Origin: Amphimedon queenslandica
Taxonomy: Eukaryota; Porifera; Demospongiae; Haplosclerida; Niphatidae
Assembly (NCBI RefSeq): GCF_000090795.2
Contig: NW_003546340.1
Span: 114,412-142,331, forward strand
Length of the DNA: 27,920 nucleotides
Direction of reading: 5' to 3'
Notes under the pieces: generated by a model
What the model saw: the letters and a program-made list of their open reading frames with translations, nothing else
What the model was told of the DNA's origin: nothing
The model's database searches: none
Shown here: one piece after another, positions 19,276 to 27,920 of the stretch
Layout: each line of letters begins with the position of its first letter
Position numbering within the stretch: position 1 is the first letter of the stretch
Made by a program: the position numbers and the translations under genes

Positions 19276-22200
19276 TTAGACATCAGTGTCGATCCTCCTA
19301 ATGTTGATAACTTTCCTCTCTGAGTAAGAGGCAGAGGAGGAAGAGGACGCGAAAGAAAGAGGAGGAGAAGGAGCAGATAGAGGTTTCCTTAAACTGTCGT
19401 AAGACACGACTGAGATTGGTCTCTTGTTATGAGAGTAGAAGGAGAGAGAAGGAGGAGGGGCTTGAGGTTTATTAGATGCATGACGTTTATCAGACACTAG
19501 CATAAAAAGAGAAATAAATAAATAAATAAATAAACAAATAAATAATAAATAAATATATAAATAAGCAGAGTATGTATTGTTACATTTTGTACTGCATTTC
19601 TCTTTTTGCTTATAATCAGTACCAAAAACATAGCATTATATTTTATATAATTTAGTACTGTAGACAGTATCATTACAAAGATTCAAAGCAGTTCCATATA
19701 CACACCAGTGATACATTACTTATAACATTCATTATCTATTTATGTCAGTCTTTGACACATTCTTACCCTTTGCTATCTCTCTCCTGCTTGTTTGCACATA
19801 CTTTAATGTCAATACCAACAACAACGCCAGACAACAAACAAACACCAACAAGGCTATACCGATCCCGTACGTTAACCACGGGTTGGCGTAATAGGACGTA
19901 GATTGATTTGAAGATTGAGGAGTAGAGGTAGGTGTGGTCAAAGATGGATTGGGAGTAGCGGAAGAGAATGGAGAAGGTGGAGTCATAATGAGAGTATGAA
20001 TAACATTAGTGCCAATTTTAATACGAATTTCAACCACATAATCAGCCTAAAAATAATATAATAAATACATTTATGAACATAAAAAATCGTACATGTATGT
20101 ATTGGAAACTAGAATTGCTACCTTATGTTCATTAAATGACCAAAGTAGAGGGTTAGAGGACCAGGGGGAGGTGGAGAGGAGAGAAATAGTACTGGAATTT
20201 CTCTTCCTCCATTCTACAACAATGGGATCAGTTTCAAGAGAAGAGAGAAGAGAAGACATGGACCAGCTAAGCTTTAGTACAGAGCCATTGATCCACTGCA
20301 AACCAACTGAAATATGATCATCTGAAAAAAGAAAAATTGTTGTAAATTATAACAGAACATACACAAATTACACTGCAAAGTTTGAGCTGATTTTGATCAT
20401 GAATTTACAAAAAAATCTGAATATACACAAAAAATTAAAACAATAATGACACACACACGTATGCATGATTTACATGTTAAAATGGTACAGAAATAACATT
20501 ATTTTTGGTAATTGCACCCAGAACTATGGTTCATGTATTAATTCCATACCTAATGGACTGGGCTCTATCACACATGATTCTTCTAATACAGAATACGACT
20601 GTCCAGCTGCAGTATATGCTAGTGCATAGACTGTGACCCAGCACTGCCCAGGGGTTAAGTTATAAAGTGGAACGAATAATCCATTGGCAATCGCAGGTAT
20701 GTCTATTATGTCTAGGTTACCAGCCAACAAGCAGCTGTATCGTACAGAGTAATGGTGAACCCCTCTGCTTTGAGTATTCTGAGAGAGAGAGAGAGAGAGA
20801 GAGAAGAAGATTAATATTCTATCGTACATATTGACTCACATTAAATCTGACTCCACCCATTAACGAAGTGATTCTAATACACTCCAACTCATAAGAGGCA
20901 GATGGTGCGACACTCGGGGTAGGAGTGGCCGAAGAAATTGCTGTCGTGACAGCAATACTAGAAGAACTGGTAGGAGAAGGCAACTGTGACTCTATAGAAT
21001 AAAGAATTGACATAAAAGCTTCAAATTCAATCAATATGTATGTAATAAAAAAATCAAGGAGTTTTTGTATCAATCCTTCATAAAAAAGGTACATGAATGC
21101 CAAGACTAATTCAGCCCCATACAGTACATGTACATGTATGGACCTGGTAAAAACTTTTTGAGGTTGAAACTTGGCCCGTCTCCTCCAAGACCATACGCCC
21201 ACACACTAATTAAATAAGTCTCCTTCACGATCAGATTATTAATAGTAAAGAACCGAGTGGTGTAGGGTACTGCCCCTCTTGCTGACTTTGGTAGCGTCTG
21301 GTGATAATGATACCGAGAGGAGAGGTCCCAGTTTAACTTGTAGCCAAGAAGATTGGAGTCATTGCTAGCGGGCGGAGACCAGGAAATGAGGAGTAAGGGA
21401 AGAGAAGGCATCCACTCAGCCTTGACATCAAGAGGAGGAGAAGAAGGAGGGAGGTCTGTGAGAAAGAGAGGGGTAATATATCGTCTAATTTTTAGAATTT
21501 CAATTTTCAAATTAAATTAATGAGACAGGAGAGACATTACATCCTATAATTATTATCACTATGTTTGTGGTCATATTAAAACTATGATGATTATTTTAAA
21601 TAGCTACAATTTGTGAATTTTAACCACAAGGACATCACAGCTCTTTATAAATACTTGTAGTACTCCCTTGTACACTAATTTCATTCATTTATAATATACC
21701 GACTTACAATTAACAGTGAGTCTAACAGAACCAGTTATGCTATGATTGCTAGTTATGGCGGCAAAGCAATTGTAAACAGCTGCATCTGTCACATCCAGTG
21801 AAGATAACATTAGCACAGAGACTGTACCATTGGGAGTTACCTGAGAAAGAAAGGGTTAGAGTATGTGTACACAAACACAATCACTGACTTCATTGTGTAT
21901 GTTAGTTAATAATCCAGCTGTTCCAGTACTCCATACTATCATCAGAGATTGCCTGTAATTAAATAAACAGGTCAAGTTGACACTTTGTCCCTCGTTGACA
22001 GTAACTTCATCTTGAGGGACTCTAACTGTTAAAGGAGCTAGAGAAAGAGAGAGAAAATATATTACAAGGACTTTAATATTTGCAAGCAAATCATCCATTA
22101 TGAAAAGGTATCTTTAAGATCCATGCTCACACTCTCTTTCATATCCCATGTTTCCATGCCCCATGCTTCCGTACCCCATACTTCCATACCTATGCTAACT

Positions 22201-23764
22201 TGAGACACACGAGTGTGCATCTTGTAATCAATAGTAAAGACTTCACAGATGTAGTTGCCAGGCTCTGATACATTTACTGTTAGTATGTACGTATGAATCG
22301 AACCATTCTGGGTCTGTTAAAAATAATAGTAAAAATAGTAAATCAAGTACTTTTTCGGATCAAAAACCTACCTGCTGAATACTATACTGTCCACTTGTCC
22401 AATGTGTAATTAGTAAAGGGACGCCAGCTTTAATGTAACACGTCAGTGTGATCTCTTGTCCAGGCATTATGTAAGTTGATTCAGGAGATGTGCTAACAAT
22501 TACTGGCTGAGGGACAGGAGTGGGAGAAGGCGTAGAAGGTGAAGAAGAGGTAGAAGATGATGGGGGGAGAGTGCTTGCTGTACTTGCAGCTGTTGGGGTT
22601 AGAGTAGCTGATACTGACTGATGAGGAACTGGAATAATATAAAAAATAAAATTATTTTATAATATACATGTTGTCTAGAAAGTTTTAATGAAAGTTTAAG
22701 TTGATCAAAATTTGGCCAAAGACCATGGGCTAAAGTACAGGATATTTTGTCAAAAATGGCTCCAAAAAATTTTCAGTTCTGATAATTTTTTCTGATAGAT
22801 ACATATATTTTAATGTTATTTTCCAAGTTTGAGCTGCTTCCAATCAAAATTGAATTTTTTATGAATTTTTAAAGTTACTCCAAAATCGGGCCAAAGACCC
22901 AATTAAGGCTATAGCCTTGGGTCATCGCCAAATTTTGTCAAAAATGGCTCCGAGAAAATTCTCAATTTTTATAATTTTTTCTAATAGATATAAATGTTCT
23001 TATGATATTTCTCAAGTTTGAGCTGATTCCAATTAAAATTAGATTTTTTACAAATTTTGAAAGTTCTAAAAATTCTATGTAAATATGCTACATGTAGCTT
23101 CCATTGCCAGCTCCTGCTTACCTGATGAATTAACGATAACACTAAGAGTCTCTTCATCACAGTATCCATACTCACTGACACCAATACACTGGACACTAAC
23201 CACCTGACCTTCCTCATAACCAACATACACGTCTTGCATGAATACTCCATTGTGATAGGCGGGGTCATGATAAGTGACTCCACCCACTTGAATGGTGACG
23301 TTAATACGCCCAGTGAGAGAATGAGAGGTGGGAGTTAAGCATTGTACTGTTAGGATTGAGCCAGATGAAGGATAGAAAGAACTGATTGACAGAGAGATAT
23401 TAAACTCATCTACATTGTATAAAATAAAAAGAGAGAGAGAGAGAATTAAGAATTGAACATGTGTACAAACAACAGGATAAAGTAAACAATTATTTACTAG
23501 CAGTGTAGCAATTATTAAACAAATAATTTAATAAGAAAATCTCTAAGGAATGATTAATATAGTACACTAATTTGACAATTATACAAGGAATTACTATGTG
23601 TGGGTGTTTATTTTAAAGTTCAGAAAGGAAGGACTCATTATACAATACATGTATAATTAATGACATCAAAACAAGTTTATAGTTAAGAATGTGCACATAG
23701 GGCTTTGAACAGCAAGAAAGGGAGAGAGAGAAAGAGAGAGAGAGAGAGCTAGAGAGAGGGAGAA

Positions 23765-23810
<46 letters not shown>

Positions 23811-25957
23811 TGTGTGTGTGAGTGAAAGAGGAGACAAAAGTGAGGAGAGGAATAGGTACATTTGAAGATGTGTATGTGTTCATTGATGAAGCAGCTGATA
23901 AAAGACAGCTGTTGAGACATAAAGAGTATAATGGTGAACACAATATGGAACAAATGTGAAGAACGAGACATTATGGTAGACAAGATTGGAAGAGAAAAGG
24001 GAATGAAAACAGAGAGAGAGAGTGACAAAAAAGAGAGACAAAAGAAAGGACATATACATGTACATGTATCATAAAGGGTACATTTCACAGGGATTTAATT
24101 TCACTAATTTCGTGATTTAAAAAATCGTGAAAAATTTTTATCTATGAAAATTTTTTGATTATACTAATAGTGGTCAGTAGAAAAGAAACATTTTTTATAA
24201 ATAAGTTAAAAGGTGATTTTTGTGAAATATTTCTCCGGGAAATAGATGTATACCCCTATACGGTACATGTACATGTACATGACTACATGCACGTGTACAT
24301 GTACTAAGAGTTTATATAAGGAGATGGAGAGAGAGAGGATGGACACACACGCATTACTTCAAAGTTATTATTACTACAGACACTGAAATATGATGAGTGA
24401 CGTTAGTTACTCTTCACGCCATCACTCCCACTGGTTATAGACAGACACCTGCACGCTCAAATATAATTCCCTCCCACTCTCACTCTCACCCTTCCTCATC
24501 CTCTCCCCTCTCCCCCCCCTCTCTATCTGATCAACTCACCAATAACAGTGAGATAGACATCTTCTTGTATCTGCATCATTCCAGAACCAGCACTGCATCT
24601 GTATAGACCACCATCCTCTTCACTCACTGACTTAAGTTCTAATATACTACCTGCAGCAGCAGTCGAGGTGAGAGGGAAGGAGGGGTGGTCAGGACGTGAC
24701 CATTCTAACTCATAGCCATTTGATATACACTCAAATTGTGTCGATTGACCTCTCAAAACTGTTCTATTGTGAGGTTTAATTTGAAACTGAGGCATTGATG
24801 GGAAATAGGCAAAATTACCTAAGGAAGAGAAAAAAGATTGAATCAAAATTACACTAATGCACATTGTACATGTACATGTACATTTATAAAAATGTTGCAT
24901 GACTACAAAATTTGAATGCATCAAATCAAATTTTTAATGCTTACCAGTAATAGTTAACTGGGCAACATTTGACTTATACACAATACCATGGACTGTATCT
25001 GTAGCTACACACTGGTACAGACCACTATCACTCAAATCTGGCCTTATAATATACAGATTCCCTCCGTCAGCCATGATGAATTTGGACCCATCCGTGGTGT
25101 TAATTGAAGTGTTGCCTTTTGTCCAGTGGATAGAGAGAGAGGGAGGGGAGAGGAAGGGAGAAGAGAGGAAGGGAGCTGGTGGAGTACATAGCAATGCCAC
25201 ATTGAAATATATAAGTGAAGTTTTGCTGGCTGGGTTAACAAGAAAGGGAGACTCTGGCCCTTTAGAGGGAGAGAGAGAGAGAGAGAGTCTAAAATATTTG
25301 TTAATTATTGTTTGTGGTATGAATAAATTCTTGAAATATCAATTGTTCACAAAGATAATACAAACACACACACACACACACACACTCACAATTCCCATAC
25401 CCTTTACCATTAAACCCCTCTACCATTAAACTCTCTTCATATTACGCATACATACGTGTACATACGTACCAGGTGGAGTAATCAAAAGGGTCGGACAGGA
25501 TAATAACACTTTGGTGTCAGATATTTCTTTTTTACAATAATAATACCCTGAATCATTTCCCGAGGAATAATTGTTGATAACAAGAGCACTGGAATCGTTC
25601 TTGTTGCTCAGCTTGTAAGAGCTTGTAGAATTTTGTGTTACATTTACAAGCTGATAATCAGAGAAAAGAGGATTCTGGGTATTGACTGAGTCTGAGTCAG
25701 AGCTCCATTTGTACCAATGAGTGTTGGTTGCTGGTTCAGGTAAAGAGCAAGGAAGGGAGACTGTGCTGTTCTCTTCAGCACTGATAATGGTAGCAGTAGC
25801 ACCTGCCATGAAAGATGAGAAAGAGAGAGAGAAGAAATTAAAATTATATTCATTATTCCATATGAAACAAGGTCAAAACCACAGTCAGCCTTTCATTATC
25901 CTCACCAGCAAAGAAATAAATCAGAAATAAAGTTACTGCTGCTCTAAAGGAGTCCAT
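19276..25957 (-). CDS. Large Ig/FN3 transmembrane receptor, complete, with ITIM-like and PDZ-ligand tail
   Basis: Fifteen exons (5' to 3'): 25957-25906, 25802-25470, 25259-24945, 24818-24540, 23409-23122, 22628-22372, 22313-22190, 22037-21889, 21840-21708, 21455-21144, 20991-20840, 20778-20550, 20321-20122, 20046-19767, 19496-19276; about 1107 residues. Signal peptide 1-18. Ig1 (18-128) is V-like (SLPCSL, WYKW, DSGYYYC); Ig2 (129-233) has IHWTK and DSGLYQCVA; Ig3 (234-326) has FECIS, LEWS and DGGLYRCSA. A divergent Cys-containing domain (327-422) precedes a Ser/Thr/Pro stalk. Ig5 (about 466-549, LTCYI and GNYICEV) and Ig6 (550-643, LTCLF and AAVYNCFA) follow. FN3-like domains occupy about 644-747, 775-874 and 875-960. 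The membrane helix is about 998-1023. The tail has PQAPPPS, VSYDSL (ITIM fit, Tyr about 1067) and a C-terminal IDTDV. One donor (intron 20992-21143) is weak, GTCCAT. Divergent from the Ig gene at 26304. Adhesion or immune-type receptor; ligand unknown. Confidence 0.88.
19508..19560. repeat. (AAAT)n tract in receptor intron
   Basis: About ten imperfect AAAT units (AATAAATAAATAAATAAATA and similar) in the last intron of the large receptor, near the acceptor of exon 15. Confidence 0.8.
22665..23075 (-). repeat. Dispersed palindrome-centred repeat, about two diverged units (copy 4)
   Basis: In the intron between receptor exons 5 and 6, in the same orientation as the copy at 8930-9530. Shared body words: AAGTTTGAGCTGATTCCAAT, AGATTTTTTACAAATTTTGA, GCCAAATTTTGTCAAAAATG. 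The palindromes have decayed (GGGCTAAAGTACAGG near 22728-22742; TTAAGGCTATAGCCTTGGGT near 22903-22922), so this looks like an older insertion. A small fragment of the same family is at about 20370-20425. Confidence 0.75.
23718..23820. repeat. Long GA-rich microsatellite ending in (GT)n, receptor intron 4
   Basis: Interrupted then pure (GA)n, followed by GTGTGTGTGTG. It lies in the 1130-bp intron 23410-24539, whose remaining sequence is AT-rich with (ACATGT)n at 24053-24069 and 24263-24303. No exon was recognised; long Ser/Leu reading frames here are repeat artefacts. Confidence 0.9.
24263..24303. repeat. (ACATGT)n self-complementary tract
   Basis: TACATGTACATGTACATGA followed by another ACGTGTACATGTACT block. 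Part of the window-wide ACATGT family. Confidence 0.8.
25365..25386. repeat. (CA)n microsatellite in receptor intron 2
   Basis: About ten CA units between receptor exons 2 and 3. Confidence 0.85.
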
Positions 25958-26303
25958 CACCCTCGGGCAAGAAGAGAGGAGCTGGCAATTTCTGTTTTGC
26001 TGGAGGAGCTAAATTCCTTTCCTTTCCATAAAGTGGGTGGTTCACTATATCAGTGATTCAATCTCCTCCTCTCTCTTTCTATAGAAAATATAAGATATTA
26101 AAGGCACTCCTACACACGCATTCCTTTCAGCTTTGCGGTGAACTGCTCTTTCCTTCTCTATACAGTTCTCTTCCTTCATTTCTGACAGCAACAAGGAAGG
26201 GAATCTGCCTCCAACTGCAAGATTGTTAGAATTCTCCTCTCTCACCCTATCAGTCCATTTGCTGTTAAATTGACAGGGTTGTGGCGAGTCTTCCATAGGA
26301 ATC
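25958..26303. promoter_or_regulatory. Bidirectional promoter between two Ig-family genes
   Basis: 346 bp between divergent start codons of the large receptor (-) and the partial Ig gene (+). AT-balanced with CT-rich patches. No TATA box or strong known motif was recognised. The geometry suggests shared or coordinated control of two Ig proteins. Confidence 0.5.
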
Positions 26304-27474
26304 ATGGCTCGCTCAAATGTTCTTAGCTTCCAGTTAGTCCTCTGCCTCTCTCTACTCCACTTTGCTACAGCAACTCATGTCGGTGAGTATAGTAACCCTT
26401 GTAACAAGTACTTGTACTTGTAGTCCTGAACTCCTGAAGCATTGTTAATTACATAGCCTATCTGTAATGTGTATACTACATAAAAGTGAAATGTACAAAA
26501 TATCTCCTCTCTCTCTTTCAACTCTTTCCAAAATAATAATGCTTGTAGTTATAGAATAATGCCACACTATATAGTACAGGTACATTTGTGTTATTGCTCT
26601 GTTTCAGTGTTGCATGATTCATGGTATTCCTTTATGGCATAGCGTTTTAAATTCCTTTCAAGATTACCCTACCTTATAAAACTGACACTGTTCCTGTTTT
26701 TATTAGCTTATACACTTGTACATGTACTTATAAGTGTGCAACTCTCTCCCTCTTTGGTTTCAAATGATAAAAACATGTACTCAAGGAGGTAGTGTATCAG
26801 TTTTCACTTCCTTTCAATCCTTCTGGTTCTACTTTCTTTACTTTCTTTATTATTATAATAAAATAATATTATTTTATTTATTATTATTATTATTATTATT
26901 TATTATTATTATTATTAATGTTATTCATGACTTGAGCCCTCTCTCACATGTAGCCTATAGCATCACTAGAGTCACCTTCACTCCCACTAGTTACATCAGA
27001 GACACAAAGGATTAGCCCACCTATTCACACACATATCACACACACGTCACAAACATATGATCACTGCAATCAAAATCACTGTGGTCACAATCATCATCAT
27101 GATCAAGAGTTCATGCTTGTGATCATGATGACAGAATCATGGATCATTATTATTACTTACTTTCTCGTTTATAGATGACATCATTCCTCTCCCATCTGCT
27201 ATCGTTTCTCCATCTGATTCTGTCATTGCCATTAACAACCAATCTTTTGAGCTCAACTGTACTGGGACGGGAACCCTCAGCTGGTACAGAGGCTTTGATT
27301 TTAACACACCCCTCACCAACCAGTCCCAACTCCTTGACGACAACGTTACCCTCTCCCTCACAATTACCCTGAGTGATGATGAGTCCGGACTGATGGACGA
27401 AAGGAATCGTACTTACTTTTGTATCGCTAGTAACTCACTGGGCGTGGCTAGGAGTCATTCAGTACAGATACCCT
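26304..27474 (+). CDS. Secreted or membrane Ig-domain protein, 5' part (continues past window)
   Basis: Two exons are visible: 26304-26382 and 27175-27474. Exon 1 encodes a clear signal peptide (MARSNVLSFQLVLCLSLLHF followed by ATA). Exon 2 is one complete phase 1-1 Ig module of about 100 residues: FELNCTG, LSWYRG, VTLSLTIT and RTYFCIASNSLGVARSHSV, which is I-set or C2-like. It contains several Asn-x-Ser/Thr glycosylation sites. The exon ends CCCT before GTAAGA, phase 1. The remaining gene lies beyond 27920; the last 30 nt of the window are a pyrimidine tract, as expected just before a splice acceptor. Head-to-head with the large Ig/FN3 receptor. Whether it is membrane-bound cannot be seen. 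Confidence 0.8.
26383..27174 (+). other. 792-bp first intron with (TTA)n tracts and an inverted repeat
   Basis: AT-rich, with (TAT)n near 26860-26920 and a region of repeated ATCA/TCAC words at about 27055-27150. A 12-bp perfect inverted repeat (TCATCATGATCA and its complement, 27094-27105 and 27120-27131) flanks a 14-nt loop. No exon was found. Confidence 0.6.
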
Positions 27475-27478
27475 GTAA

Positions 27479-27920
<442 letters not shown>

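Noticed and set aside
23613..24088. Long minus-strand frames rich in Ser-Leu
   Set aside because: They are translations of the (GA)n tract inside a receptor intron; no start context, domain or splice logic.
26045..26305. Minus-strand frame across the divergent Ig-gene promoter
   Set aside because: Overlaps the start codon region of the + gene; no similarity, no upstream or downstream exons in phase.

Overview
The window looks like nuclear DNA of an early-branching animal, most likely a demosponge of the Amphimedon type. That is an inference from very short GT-AG introns (many 45-60 nt), tightly packed genes on both strands, AT-rich and microsatellite-rich spacers, and conserved animal proteins lying beside large Ig/FN3 receptors. 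No bacterial gene organisation, rRNA, tRNA or CRISPR array was seen. Gene models were built by hand, joining exons by splice signals, reading phase and protein similarity. All five models complete at both ends plus the two partial ones stay in frame across every junction used.

Left part (1-2549, +): the 3' end of an Ig/FN3 transmembrane receptor with an ITIM-like tyrosine motif and a PDZ-ligand-like C-terminus. Middle (3073-17454): five conserved intracellular genes. These are a MAP2K7/MKK7-type kinase (-), an N-terminally anchored protein with an SMP-like region and a perfect C1 zinc finger (+), ATG101 of the autophagy-initiation complex (-), SRPRA, the signal-recognition-particle receptor alpha subunit (-), and LEO1 of the PAF1 transcription-elongation complex (+). 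Right part (17564-27920): a small single-pass membrane protein (+), a complete 15-exon Ig/FN3 receptor of about 1107 residues (-), and the 5' end of another secreted or membrane Ig protein (+).

Three gene pairs are head-to-head with gaps of only 166-346 bp (MKK7/SMP-C1, SRPRA/LEO1, Ig receptor/Ig protein), which suggests shared bidirectional promoters. A perfect NRF-1-type palindrome lies about 100 bp upstream of ATG101. A dispersed repeat with a unit of about 185 bp, centred on the palindrome CCCTGTACTATAGTACAGGG, sits in introns of at least four of the genes in both orientations. (GA)n/(CT)n tracts repeatedly lie directly against exons, where they serve as polypyrimidine tracts.

The best candidate for an undescribed system is the receptor set. 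All three membrane proteins whose 3' end is in the window finish in S/T-x-V. Two carry ITIM-like tyrosine motifs, and the extracellular domains are built as symmetric phase 1-1 exon modules. Together this suggests a family of adhesion or recognition receptors that signal through SH2 and PDZ partners.
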